Source: Bacteroidota bacterium (GTDB taxonomy: Bacteria > Bacteroidota > Bacteroidia > Bacteroidales > F082). Taken from it: 64,000 bases of DNA. The notes under the pieces are model-generated. The model was given only the letters and a program-made list of their open reading frames with translations. It made no database searches and had not been told where the DNA came from. A program made the position numbers and the translations under genes. Shown here piece by piece: positions 39,622 to 48,789 of the stretch (positions within the stretch are counted from its first letter, which is position 1; every line of letters begins with the position of its first letter). The stretch lies in assembly GCA_018830105.1 (NCBI GenBank), contig JAHJTC010000010.1:124001-188000 (forward strand), in the 5' to 3' direction.

Positions 39622-42600
39622 CTAAACTACAATGTTGATGATACGATTGGGAACAATGATTACTTTTTTAACGCCTTTATCGCTAATCCATTTGGCCGAT
39701 TCTTCTAATCCAAGCACCTGCTTTTCAATTTCTTTTACAGGCATATCAATAGGTAGCTCCAGATCAAAACGTTTCTTGCCATTGAACGAAACAGGATAAG
39801 TAAACGTATTTTCTACCAGAAAAGTTTCGTCCCATATCGGAAAATCTTGTTTTACAACACTATCCTGATGGCCAAGTGCATGCCAAAGCTCTTCGGCAAG
39901 ATGCGGGGCGTAAGGCGAAATCAATAGAACCAGCGGTTCCAAAATGGCTGTTTTGTTGCACTTGAGCTCAGCCAGTTCGTTGGTACATATCATAAAGGCT
40001 GAAACTGCTGTGTTGAACGAAAATCGCTCAATATCTTCCTCTACCTTGCGAATAGTTTTGTGAAGTATTTTTAGTTCGGCTTTATTGGGTTCATCGTCAG
40101 AAACCTTGAGCTGTTGATTGTCGTCAAAAAATAAACGCCAGAATTTGCGAATAAACCGAAAAACACCTTCAATGCCTTGGGTATCCCAGGGTTTTGATTG
40201 CTCCAGTGGCCCAAGAAACATCTCATACAAACGCAAAGTATCCGCTCCATATCTTTCAATCAACTCGTCAGGATTTTGAACATTGTACTTTGATTTTGAC
40301 ATTTTTTCTACTTCCCAACCACATACATATTTGTCGTCTTCCAACAAAAAGACAGCATCGCTCCAATGGGGTTGCCACTTTTTAAACGCCTCAATATCAA
40401 GGATATCATTTTGTACGATACTGATATCGACGTGAATGGGGTCGGAGAAAAAGGCCCGACCATCAATATTTTTTGATGCAAAAACAGGAACGATTTTTAG
40501 GGCGGGCTTGTCTTCAAATTCCGGTACTTTTTTCCCGGCAATCAAAGCAGCGACTTTTTCGAAAACAACTTCTTTTTCCAAAAGCATGTCGCGCACCGGA
40601 ATCAGCAGCATCCGATAGCCTTTCTTTTGGGCGTATTCCGTGTAAGGATGTGCCAGTTTTTCGAGCGACTTCACACGGCGAACTTCGATGATAAGTTTGG
40701 CTTCGGGGCTGAAAAAATCAAACTTGCGGTGCCCGTCTTTGAAGTCACGGATAAATTCCACACCCATTCCTTTGTTCTTGAGCTTTTCCCAGAGGTGATA
40801 CTCGGCCATTTTTTCAGGATTTACGCGATAAACCAGGCTCGACCGGCCTTGTATCATTCCCTGATTAATCATTTTCCGAAAGGGCTCATCCTTAACCGTC
40901 AGGCCAATATCAAACAAGAACATATTCCAGAAACGGGCATAAATCAAGTGGCCTGTAGCATGCTCAGCACCTCCCATATACAAATCCACTTCCTGCCAAT
41001 AAGCATTGGCCTCCTTGCTGAAATAAGCTTCCTTATTATTGGGATCCATATAGCGGAGATAATAGCCGCTGGAACCTGCAAATCCCGGCATAGTATTCGT
41101 TTCCAACGGAAAACCTTCTTTTGTTTGCCAATCTGTTGCCCTTGCCAGAGGAGGTTCGCCGTTTTCGGTTGGCAGGTAAGCATCCACAGCCGGGAGTTCG
41201 AGCGGGAGCTGATCTTCTTGAAGCATATAAGGCATTCCGTCTTTGTAATACACCGGAAAAGGCTCTCCCCAATAGCGCTGACGACTGAAAATGGCATCGC
41301 GCAGCCGGTAATTCACCCTGCTGCTTCCAATGCCGCGTTGCTCTGCGGCAGCTATCAGGCTGAGTATGGCGTCCTGAACCGTTTTTCCATTCAGGAAATC
41401 GGAATTGACAAGAACGCCTTCTTTGGCATCATAGGATTCTTCCCAGTTTTTGGTATCAATAAGTGTTTCTCCTTGCGAAGTAACAACCTGTATGATAGGC
41501 AGTTCAAAATGTCGTGCGAAAGCGAAGTCGCGGCTGTCGTGTGCCGGAACGGCCATAATTGCTCCTGTGCCATAGCCCATCAGCACGTAATCGGCTATCC
41601 AGATTGGAATACGTGCATTATTGAACGGATTTAAGGCATAGGCGCCCGTAAACTGGCCACTGATTTTTTTCACTTCAGTCATGCGTTCGCGCTCCGAACG
41701 GTTCTTGGTACGTTGGATATAGGCCGAAACGGCGGCTTGCTGCTCTGCGGTGGTAATTGTTTTAACCAGCTCGTGCTCAGGTGCAAGCACCATAAAAGTG
41801 GCACCAAAAATCGTGTCGGGGCGTGTTGTAAAAACTTCTATCAGACCGGCATGGTTTTCTACTTCAAAAGCAATGGAACCGCCGACAGATTTTCCAATCC
41901 AGTTGCGCTGAATATCTTTGATGGAATCGCTCCAGTCTAAAGTTTCCAATCCTTTCAGCAGGCGATCGGAATAGGCGGTGATACGCAAAAGCCACTGCCT
42001 CATCGATTTGCGCTCAACAGGATGTCCGCCCCTGACGGATAAACCTTCGCTAACTTCGTCGTTGGCCAGCACAGTGCCCAGCGCCGGACACCAGTTTACT
42101 ATGGTATCGGCCAGATAAGCCAGCCGGTAGTGCATCAGGTTTTGCTGTTGCACAACTTCACTCATTGCTTTCCAATTTTCGGCCGTAAAAGCCGGGTGTT
42201 CGCTGCAGGCGGCTTCAACAGCATTACTGCCGCCTTGTTCAAAGGCTTTTACGAGCGAAGTGATGGGTTCGGCCTTGTCTGTTTTACGATTATACCAGCT
42301 GTTAAAAAGTTGAATAAAAGTCCATTGTGTCCATTTGTAGTAGTCCGGATCGCTTGTACGTACTTCCCTGTCCCAATCGTATGAAAACCCTATTTTGTCG
42401 AGCTGCTCGCGATAACGGCTGATATTTTTTTCGGTTGTTATTGCCGGATGAGTTCCTGTTTGAATGGCATACTGCTCTGCCGGAAGGCCGTAAGCATCGT
42501 AGCCCATAGGATGTAACACATTAAAGCCTTTAAGTCGTTTGAACCGTGCAAAGATATCCGAAGCGATATAACCCAGCGGATGGCCCACATGCAGCCCTGC

Positions 42601-42732
42601 GCCAGAAGGATAGGGAAACATATCGAGCACATAATACTTGGGTTTATTTTGGTCGATAGAAACCTTATAAATGGTATTGTTACGCCAGTATTCCTGCCAT
42701 TTTTTTTCAACTGCTGCGAAATTGTAGTCCAT
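39622..42732 (-). CDS. leuS: Leucyl-tRNA synthetase with an internal DUF559-like insertion
   Basis: 1036 aa against the usual ~920-940 of Bacteroidota LeuRS. Class I signatures are intact: HVGHPLGY near residue 47, editing domain with [13 protein letters not shown] and [14 protein letters not shown], and KMSKS at 810-814. Between YRV (residue 637) and VPVFASKN (748) is an extra block of ~110 residues (DNA 40492-40821): [56 protein letters not shown]. This is the layout of a DUF559/VSR-like nuclease domain; the Asp and Glu strands remain but the DGxxH segment is replaced by RRVKS, so nuclease activity is doubtful. Frame and codon use are unbroken. Confidence 0.95.
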   Translation of the reverse strand: MDYNFAAVEKKWQEYWRNNTIYKVSIDQNKPKYYVLDMFPYPSGAGLHVGHPLGYIASDIFARFKRLKGFNVLHPMGYDAYGLPAEQYAIQTGTHPAITTEKNISRYREQLDKIGFSYDWDREVRTSDPDYYKWTQWTFIQLFNSWYNRKTDKAEPITSLVKAFEQGGSNAVEAACSEHPAFTAENWKAMSEVVQQQNLMHYRLAYLADTIVNWCPALGTVLANDEVSEGLSVRGGHPVERKSMRQWLLRITAYSDRLLKGLETLDWSDSIKDIQRNWIGKSVGGSIAFEVENHAGLIEVFTTRPDTIFGATFMVLAPEHELVKTITTAEQQAAVSAYIQRTKNRSERERMTEVKKISGQFTGAYALNPFNNARIPIWIADYVLMGYGTGAIMAVPAHDSRDFAFARHFELPIIQVVTSQGETLIDTKNWEESYDAKEGVLVNSDFLNGKTVQDAILSLIAAAEQRGIGSSRVNYRLRDAIFSRQRYWGEPFPVYYKDGMPYMLQEDQLPLELPAVDAYLPTENGEPPLARATDWQTKEGFPLETNTMPGFAGSSGYYLRYMDPNNKEAYFSKEANAYWQEVDLYMGGAEHATGHLIYARFWNMFLFDIGLTVKDEPFRKMINQGMIQGRSSLVYRVNPEKMAEYHLWEKLKNKGMGVEFIRDFKDGHRKFDFFSPEAKLIIEVRRVKSLEKLAHPYTEYAQKKGYRMLLIPVRDMLLEKEVVFEKVAALIAGKKVPEFEDKPALKIVPVFASKNIDGRAFFSDPIHVDISIVQNDILDIEAFKKWQPHWSDAVFLLEDDKYVCGWEVEKMSKSKYNVQNPDELIERYGADTLRLYEMFLGPLEQSKPWDTQGIEGVFRFIRKFWRLFFDDNQQLKVSDDEPNKAELKILHKTIRKVEEDIERFSFNTAVSAFMICTNELAELKCNKTAILEPLVLLISPYAPHLAEELWHALGHQDSVVKQDFPIWDETFLVENTFTYPVSFNGKKRFDLELPIDMPVKEIEKQVLGLEESAKWISDKGVKKVIIVPNRIINIVV

Positions 42733-42759
42733 AAAATTGAAGTGGATTTGCGTGAGTTA

Positions 42760-43455
42760 TTAATATTGAGAACGTAATTCGTCGAAAGAAAGATTCATTA
42801 GCGGAAACTGCTCCCAGCCATGAAAATCAAAATGCCACCATTCGCTTTGATAGACCGAAAAACCATTTTTTTCCATGGTTTCAATCAGTAGGCTGCGGTT
42901 TTGTTTAACCCTTTCGGGCAAATCCTGATAATCAGGCGCTGCTTTTTCGGTGAAATCATCAAAGGCTGTGGGCATTTCCAGCGCTTTTCCGGTTTCCAGA
43001 TTAATCAGTGTTACATCTACCGCTGCGCCGCGATTATGCCGTGAGCCATGCCAGGGTGAGGCCACAAAATTGGTATCGGGATACACTTCATAAAAGCGTA
43101 AAGTGGCTGCATAAGGGCGGTAAGCATCAAAAATTTTGAGGCCGAGTCCCTTCTCGGCAAGGTCTTTTTGAATATTCAGTAAAGCCTCAGCAACGGGTTG
43201 GCGTGCAAAAGCAAAAGCCTGTGGGTAAATGATTTCTCCGGTGAAATTGTTGGTGGTAGCATAGCGGATATCTAACACCAAAGTTGGTATATATGCTTGA
43301 AGATCAATCATTATCATCTTGCTGTCATGTGCTGCCATTTGATGAAATTCTACAGGATTATCAACAATTTCAAGCTGATAGGGATTTCGTTTTTCACCCT
43401 GTTGAGCAGTAGCTGAAACGACCGAAAGTAAAAAAAGCAGGATTAAATTGCGCAT
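42760..43455 (-). CDS. D-Ala-D-Ala dipeptidase, VanX/DdpX family (M15D), exported
   Basis: 231 aa with signal peptide MRNLILLFLLSVVSATAQ. Zinc-site motifs SRHNRGAAVD (SxHxxGxAxD) and SEWWHFDF (ExWH) are intact; DAYRPYAATLRF precedes them. Cleaves D-Ala-D-Ala, used for cell-wall turnover rather than vancomycin resistance since no vanHA genes are near. 27 bp upstream of leuS on the same strand. Confidence 0.93.
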   Translation of the reverse strand: MRNLILLFLLSVVSATAQQGEKRNPYQLEIVDNPVEFHQMAAHDSKMIMIDLQAYIPTLVLDIRYATTNNFTGEIIYPQAFAFARQPVAEALLNIQKDLAEKGLGLKIFDAYRPYAATLRFYEVYPDTNFVASPWHGSRHNRGAAVDVTLINLETGKALEMPTAFDDFTEKAAPDYQDLPERVKQNRSLLIETMEKNGFSVYQSEWWHFDFHGWEQFPLMNLSFDELRSQY

Positions 43456-43757
43456 GTCAAAGGCTTTATTTTCAGGCTGCGAAGTTATAAAAAATACAGC
43501 TTTGATAATGCCTGTACTCTTGTTGATGAAGCGTATAAGGCAGCAATAAATGCACAGTATTGCAGCTTAAAATTGAGGGAGAAATGAAACCGGCAGAGAA
43601 AATTTACAAACCTGCTACCCTTCAACCGAGCAGTAAATCGATTAAATCGATAGCTTAGCATCCGTTATTTAATCAGAGAAAAATCATGCCCAACAAAACC
43701 AAATAGCTGTCAGTTTGTTATTTGAAGCATAAACCATTAAAACAAAAACAAAAGGCA
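43456..43757. other. Divergent intergenic region
   Basis: 302 bp between the dipeptidase gene (left, minus) and the DUF2237/carotenoid operon (right, plus). It must hold both promoters, but no good consensus or hairpin is visible. Confidence 0.4.
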
Positions 43758-44123
43758 ATGCAAAAAAACGTTTTTGGCGAGGATTTAATTCGTTGCAGCA
43801 ATCAGCCCTTAACCGGATTTTACCGCGATGGCAATTGCCATACAGGTCAACACGATGCGGGATTACATACGGTCTGCGCTGTGGTTACTGACGCATTTCT
43901 GGAGTTTTCGAAGCAGGAAGGTAACGATTTGATTACTGCTGTGCCGGGATATAATTTTCCGGGCTTGAAAGCTGGAGATCGCTGGTGTTTGTGTGTAAAG
44001 CGCTGGCTTGAGGCATATATTGCCGGCGAAGCCCCACAGGTGATTCTTGAGGCCACACACGAAAAAGCGCTGGAATTTGTGCCACTAAATGAGCTCGTTA
44101 AATTTGCCTGGAAGAAAAGCTAA
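43758..44123 (+). CDS. DUF2237-family protein
   Basis: 121 aa from ATG 43758. Conserved pattern of the family: NVFGEDLIRCSNQPLTGFYRDGNCHTG, HTVCAVVTDAFLEFSKQEGNDL, PGLKAGDRWCLCVKRWLEA, ending in VPLNELVKFAW. Four conserved cysteines hint at metal binding. Function unknown. The stop is three bases before crtI ATG, so it is co-transcribed with the carotenoid genes; this is the only clue to its role. Confidence 0.9.
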   Translation: MQKNVFGEDLIRCSNQPLTGFYRDGNCHTGQHDAGLHTVCAVVTDAFLEFSKQEGNDLITAVPGYNFPGLKAGDRWCLCVKRWLEAYIAGEAPQVILEATHEKALEFVPLNELVKFAWKKS

Positions 44124-44126
44124 CCC

Positions 44127-45623
44127 ATGACAATAAAAAATGCTGGCAGTATTCCTGCAAAAAGAGCCCTGATTATTGGTGCAGGAATAGCTGGAATTGC
44201 TACCGCTATCCGGCTTCAGCTCAAAGGATATCAGGTGTTGGTAATCGAAGCCAATACCTATCCGGGCGGAAAACTTACCGTTATTGAGCAGGATGGGTAC
44301 CGTTTTGATGCGGGACCTTCTTTGTTTACCATGCCACACTTTGTTGACGAGCTGTTTGCACTGGCCGGCAAAAATCCGAGAAAGTATTTCAATTATATCA
44401 AAAAGAACGAAAGTTGTCGGTATTTTTGGGATGATGGCGTGCAACTGACTGCATCGGCCGACCAAAATGAGTTTGCCGGTGAAGTAGAACGAAAATTAGG
44501 TGTACCTGCCAAAGCCGTAATCAAAAGATTGCAGCAGAGCCGAAAGATTTTTGAGCTGGCCGGTGGCATTTTCATGGAGAAACCCCTCAACAGATTAGCT
44601 ACCTGGTTTTCGAAGGATGTGTTGAAATCATTGCTGAACCTGCATCAGCTAAGTCTTTTTAGTACCATGCATCAGGCCAATACTGCCGCTTTAAAAAATC
44701 CCAAACTGGTTCAACTCTTCGATCGCTATGCCACTTATAACGGCTCTGATCCTTATCGTGCGCCTGGTATTTTAAATATTATTCCACATTTAGAGCATGG
44801 CGTTGGGACTTTTTTGCCCCAGGAAGGCATGTATCAGATTACCAGCAGTCTGGTTAAACTTGCCGAAGATTTGGGTGTTCGGTTTAATCTGAACGAAAGA
44901 GTCGAAGAAATTCTGCTTAAGGATCAAAAAGTTACTGGAGTTCGCAGCAGCAAAGGCATTCATACCGCAGATCTGGTGATCTCGAATATGGATGTTACGC
45001 CAACTTACCGCAAATTATTGCCTCTGGTAAAGGCGCCGGAACGAAAGCTAAGTCAGGAGCGATCCAGTTCGGCACTGATTTTTTATTGGGGAATAAAAGC
45101 TGAATTTGAGCAGCTGGGATTGCATAATATTTTCTTTAGCAAGAACTACCGCAAGGAGTTTCAGGATATTTTTGAAGGAATTGTGCCTCCTGACGACCCC
45201 ACCGTTTATGTAAATATCACCTCCAAAGATATCCCTTCGGACGCGCCAAAAGGCTGCGAAAACTGGTTTGTGATGGTTAATGTGCCCCCCCATAGTGATC
45301 AGGATTGGCAACAGCTCATTCCGCTTTACCGGGAACGTATCATCAGTAAACTCAACAAAATTTTAGTTACAGATCTTAGCCCGCTGATAAATACGGAAGC
45401 AACACTTAGCCCGCTCGAAATTGAACTAAAAACATCTTCGGCTGGTGGCTCGCTTTACGGCACCAGTTCGAACAGCCGTTATGCAGCTTTTTTGCGTCAC
45501 ACCAACGATCATCAAAGTATTGAAGGGCTTTATTTTACAGGAGGCAGTGTGCATCCCGGAGGCGGCATACCGCTGTGTTTATTGTCAGCAAAAATTGTTT
45601 CAGAAATAACTCCAAATCTATGA
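44127..45623 (+). CDS. crtI: CrtI-type phytoene desaturase
   Basis: 498 aa. N-terminal FAD dinucleotide-binding motif ALIIGAGIAGIATAIRL with VIEAN, then GGKLTVIEQDGYRFDAGPSLFTMP, and the C-terminal YFTGGSVHPGGGIPLCLLSAK, the bacterial carotenoid desaturase signature. Introduces conjugated double bonds into phytoene. Its stop overlaps the next ATG as ATGA. No phytoene synthase (crtB) is in the window. Confidence 0.94.
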   Translation: MTIKNAGSIPAKRALIIGAGIAGIATAIRLQLKGYQVLVIEANTYPGGKLTVIEQDGYRFDAGPSLFTMPHFVDELFALAGKNPRKYFNYIKKNESCRYFWDDGVQLTASADQNEFAGEVERKLGVPAKAVIKRLQQSRKIFELAGGIFMEKPLNRLATWFSKDVLKSLLNLHQLSLFSTMHQANTAALKNPKLVQLFDRYATYNGSDPYRAPGILNIIPHLEHGVGTFLPQEGMYQITSSLVKLAEDLGVRFNLNERVEEILLKDQKVTGVRSSKGIHTADLVISNMDVTPTYRKLLPLVKAPERKLSQERSSSALIFYWGIKAEFEQLGLHNIFFSKNYRKEFQDIFEGIVPPDDPTVYVNITSKDIPSDAPKGCENWFVMVNVPPHSDQDWQQLIPLYRERIISKLNKILVTDLSPLINTEATLSPLEIELKTSSAGGSLYGTSSNSRYAAFLRHTNDHQSIEGLYFTGGSVHPGGGIPLCLLSAKIVSEITPNL

Positions 45624-46273
45624 TAGCTTTCCTGAAAAACAGGTTTCAACTTAGTCTGGCTTTGTTGATCATCGTGTATATGGTTGGCATTGTTACCGTT
45701 TTGCTCGGACATACGGATGCCTTAATGTTGCTAACACCCTACAATTTGCTTTTTGCGGCAGGGCTGTTGATCTATAATGCCGAAGGATTTGATAAAAAAT
45801 ATGGGAGCTGGTTGCTTGTAGTGATTTTAGCCGGTTTTTTTGTGGAGTTATTAGGAATAGAAACAGGATTAATTTTTGGTGAATACAGTTACGGAAACGG
45901 ACTGGGGCTCAAATGGCTCGATGTACCACTGATGATTGGCATAAACTGGGGTGTTTTGGTGTTTGCCACCGCCGCAATGGTGCATCCGCTGAAGCTTTCA
46001 AAATGGCTGAAAGCCGTCATTGCTGCCACATTAATGGTTTCGTACGACATACTGCTTGAACCCGTTGCCGTGCGCTTTGATTTTTGGTCGTGGGCTGGTG
46101 GCACCATTCCTCTTCAAAATTACTTGGCATGGTGGATTATCGCCTTTTTGATGCTGCTGGGGGCTTTCTATTGGGTAAAAAATCTCCGCAATCGCCTGGC
46201 TTTCTATATTATTGGGGTGCAAACACTTTTTTTTCTGTTGTTGATCGTTGATCAGCAATTAACTATCCGCTAA
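45620..46273 (+). CDS. CruF-like carotenoid biosynthesis membrane protein (DUF422)
   Basis: 217 aa from ATG 45620. About seven membrane segments; GIETGLIFGEYSYGNGLGLKWLDVPLMIGINWGVLV and YDILLEPVAVRFDFWSW are the family's conserved acidic and Gly motifs. CruF members act as 1,2-hydratases on acyclic carotenoid ends. Starts inside the crtI stop, so translationally coupled. Confidence 0.88.
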   Translation: MIAFLKNRFQLSLALLIIVYMVGIVTVLLGHTDALMLLTPYNLLFAAGLLIYNAEGFDKKYGSWLLVVILAGFFVELLGIETGLIFGEYSYGNGLGLKWLDVPLMIGINWGVLVFATAAMVHPLKLSKWLKAVIAATLMVSYDILLEPVAVRFDFWSWAGGTIPLQNYLAWWIIAFLMLLGAFYWVKNLRNRLAFYIIGVQTLFFLLLIVDQQLTIR

Positions 46274-46284
46274 ATCGTGCAATC

Positions 46285-46965
46285 ATGGACAACCTATATC
46301 TTTATATCAATCTGTTAACACTCTCTGCTCCTTTATTGTTGAGCTTCGACAAAAAGGTGGCCTTTTTCAAGCAATGGAAATATCTTTTTCCGGCAATTTT
46401 TATAATGGGGGTGTTTTTTATAGCCAAGGATGTGATTTTTGCCGCTACCGAAATCTGGGGCTTCAACGATCGCTACCTTATCGGTTTCCGTATGTTGGGC
46501 CTCCCGATTGAGGAATGGATGTTTTTTCTGGTTGTGCCTTACGCTATTGTTTTTATTTATGCGTGTCTGGTAGTTTATGTAAAAAAAGATGTGCTGGCAA
46601 AAATACACCGGCCGTTTTTTGTTATATTAAGTATTGTGCTGATCGGTGTTGGCTTGTTCTATTACGACCGCCTCTATACCTCGGTTGTTTTTATAATTAC
46701 GGCTTTGCTTTTGTTGTATAATGTTTACAAAAAACAGCCCTGGCTCAGTTATTTTTTACTTGCTTATCTTGTATCACTGATTCCTTTTTTGATTGTAAAT
46801 GGCGCCCTTACTGGCTATTTCACGGAGGAACCTATCGTTTGGTACGATAATTCACATAACCTGGGCATCCGTATTTTGACCATCCCTATTGAAGATACAG
46901 TTTATAGCCTGCTGATGATGTTAATGACTGTTCAGCTTATGGAATGGCTTAAGGAAAAGTATTAG
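46285..46965 (+). CDS. CrtYcd-type fused lycopene cyclase
   Basis: 226 aa, about seven helices. Two related halves: first with LGLPIEEWMFFLVVPY (PxE(E/D) motif), second with LTIPIEDTVYSLLMMLM. This is the fused form of the heterodimeric CrtYc/CrtYd cyclase found in Bacteroidota. It cyclises lycopene ends. 11 bp after the CruF-like gene; end of the carotenoid operon. Confidence 0.9.
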   Translation: MDNLYLYINLLTLSAPLLLSFDKKVAFFKQWKYLFPAIFIMGVFFIAKDVIFAATEIWGFNDRYLIGFRMLGLPIEEWMFFLVVPYAIVFIYACLVVYVKKDVLAKIHRPFFVILSIVLIGVGLFYYDRLYTSVVFIITALLLLYNVYKKQPWLSYFLLAYLVSLIPFLIVNGALTGYFTEEPIVWYDNSHNLGIRILTIPIEDTVYSLLMMLMTVQLMEWLKEKY

Positions 46966-47293
46966 CAAGGGTTTTGTCCTGAATGCTGGCTTCACATTTT
47001 TCCCGAAAGATTGAAGAAAAACTTTGGTTATAAAAAAACATCAACAACGCCTATTTTTTTTGCTGCAGAAAACTTTGCAAACGGACATTAGCTAAGTATA
47101 TGGTTCAGTAGAACAGTCAAAAGTCTATAAAATAATTGGTACAAAAGGGTTCATTTTTTTCAAATCTCTATTATTTCCGGCAGAACTATTATCTTAGTGC
47201 CATAAAACAATCAGAAGGCAGTTTGGAAATCGTGATGGAAAATACGCTAAAGCGATCCAACACGCTTTGATTCAATACAATAACAGCAAAACT
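46966..47293. other. Intergenic region before the CoA-transferase genes
   Basis: 328 bp, AT-rich. No gene, terminator or clear promoter consensus seen; TATCTTAG near 47192-47199 is a weak -7 candidate. Confidence 0.35.
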
Positions 47294-47983
47294 ATGAACA
47301 AAGTTGTAAAAAATGCACACGAAGCTATTCAGGGCCTCAGCGATGGGATGACCTTGATGCTTGGAGGTTTCGGGCTGTGCGGTATTCCTGAAAACTGTAT
47401 AAGCGCCATGGTTGACACTGGCGTCAAGGGTATTACCTGTATTTCTAATAATGCCGGCGTAGATGACTTCGGCCTGGGTCTGTTACTCAAAAAGCATCAG
47501 ATCAAAAAGATGATTTCGTCCTATGTGGGTGAGAATTCGGAGTTTGAGCGACAGCTTCTCAGCGGCGAACTGGAGGTAGAGCTCATTCCGCAAGGTACGC
47601 TGGCAGAGCGTTGTCGTGCCGGAGGCGCTGGTATTCCGGCCTTTTTCGTGCCAGCCGGATATGGTACCGAAGTAGCCGACGGGAAAGAAGTTCGCGAGTT
47701 TGAAGGCAAGATGTATCTGCTTGAACACGGCCTTACCGCCGATTTCGCGATAGTAAAAGCCTGGAAGGGCGATACGCACGGCAACCTGATTTACCGCTAT
47801 ACGGCCAATAATTTTAATCAGCCTATGGCCATGGCCGGTAAAATTACCATTGCCGAAGTAGAAGAGCTGGTGCCTGCCGGAGAGTTGGATCCTAACCACA
47901 TTCATACGCCCGGAATTTTTGTCCAGCGTATCTTCAAGGCCGAAAATCTCGAAAAAAGAATCGAGTTTGCAACAACACGCTAA
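47294..47983 (+). CDS. 3-oxoacid CoA-transferase subunit A
   Basis: 229 aa from ATG 47294. [16 protein letters not shown] (GGFGxxGxP), [37 protein letters not shown] and [21 protein letters not shown] are typical of ScoA/AtoD. With subunit B it moves CoA between succinyl-CoA or acetyl-CoA and acetoacetate or related acids. 23 bp before the B subunit gene. Confidence 0.94.
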   Translation: MNKVVKNAHEAIQGLSDGMTLMLGGFGLCGIPENCISAMVDTGVKGITCISNNAGVDDFGLGLLLKKHQIKKMISSYVGENSEFERQLLSGELEVELIPQGTLAERCRAGGAGIPAFFVPAGYGTEVADGKEVREFEGKMYLLEHGLTADFAIVKAWKGDTHGNLIYRYTANNFNQPMAMAGKITIAEVEELVPAGELDPNHIHTPGIFVQRIFKAENLEKRIEFATTR

Positions 47984-48006
47984 TTTAACCCCAAAAAAAT
48001 TACACG

Positions 48007-48663
48007 ATGGCTTTAGATAAAAATGGCATTGCTAAACGCATCGCCCAGGAAATAGAAGATGGATATTATGTAAATCTTGGTATTGGCATCCCTACTTTGG
48101 TTGCTAACTTTATCCCCGACGGGATGATGGTGACCCTGCAATCAGAAAATGGCTTGCTCGGAATCGGCCCTTATCCAGATACTGATGAAATTGATGCCGA
48201 CCTGATCAATGCTGGCAAACAAACCATTACCTACACCAAAGGTGCTGCATTTTTCGATTCCAGCACCAGCTTTGCAATGATTCGTGGCGGACATATCGAC
48301 CTAACGGTTTTAGGCGCTTTTCAGGTTTCAGAAAATGGAGATATCTCCAGCTGGAAAATCCCGGGAAAAATGGTGAAAGGTATGGGAGGTGCAATGGATT
48401 TGGTGGCCTCAGCAAAAAATATAATTGTCGCCATGACGCATACCGATCGGGCAGGAAACAGCAAGCTGCTGAAATCATGTGATTTGCCCCTTACCGGCGT
48501 GCAATGTGTTAAAAGAATTGTAACAGATTTGGCCGTAGTGGAAGTCACAGAAAAGGGCTTTAAACTGCTCGAAAGAGCCCCCGGTATTACCGTGGAAGAG
48601 ATCGTGAGCAAAACGGAAGCCCCGCTGCTCGTAGAAGGAGAAATTCCTGAGATGAAATTGTAA
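48007..48663 (+). CDS. 3-oxoacid CoA-transferase subunit B
   Basis: 218 aa. [15 protein letters not shown] and the catalytic Glu in [10 protein letters not shown], then [26 protein letters not shown] and GMGGAMDLV, all ScoB/AtoA hallmarks. Operon with subunit A, ended by a strong bidirectional terminator. Confidence 0.95.
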   Translation: MALDKNGIAKRIAQEIEDGYYVNLGIGIPTLVANFIPDGMMVTLQSENGLLGIGPYPDTDEIDADLINAGKQTITYTKGAAFFDSSTSFAMIRGGHIDLTVLGAFQVSENGDISSWKIPGKMVKGMGGAMDLVASAKNIIVAMTHTDRAGNSKLLKSCDLPLTGVQCVKRIVTDLAVVEVTEKGFKLLERAPGITVEEIVSKTEAPLLVEGEIPEMKL

Positions 48664-48726
48664 TAAGCCTGACAGAAAGGCTTGAATAACGGAATCATCA
48701 GGTTTTAAAGACAAGTATTCCTAAAG

Positions 48727-48768
48727 AAAAAAACAGGATAATACCATGAGGAATTATCCTGTTTTTTT
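48727..48768. terminator. Bidirectional terminator
   Basis: A run, ACAGGATAAT stem, complement ATTATCCTGT, T run; symmetric, so it serves both the CoA-transferase operon (plus) and the DUF4914 gene (minus). Confidence 0.88.
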
Positions 48769-48789
48769 GATTTAAAAAATACAGCATGC

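Noticed and set aside
40627-41634. 335-codon plus-strand frame
   Set aside because: Antisense shadow of leuS; the leuS frame is intact and conserved.
42760-43455. Vancomycin resistance gene vanX
   Set aside because: VanX-type dipeptidases with signal peptides are common housekeeping proteins; no vanH or vanA ligase is nearby.
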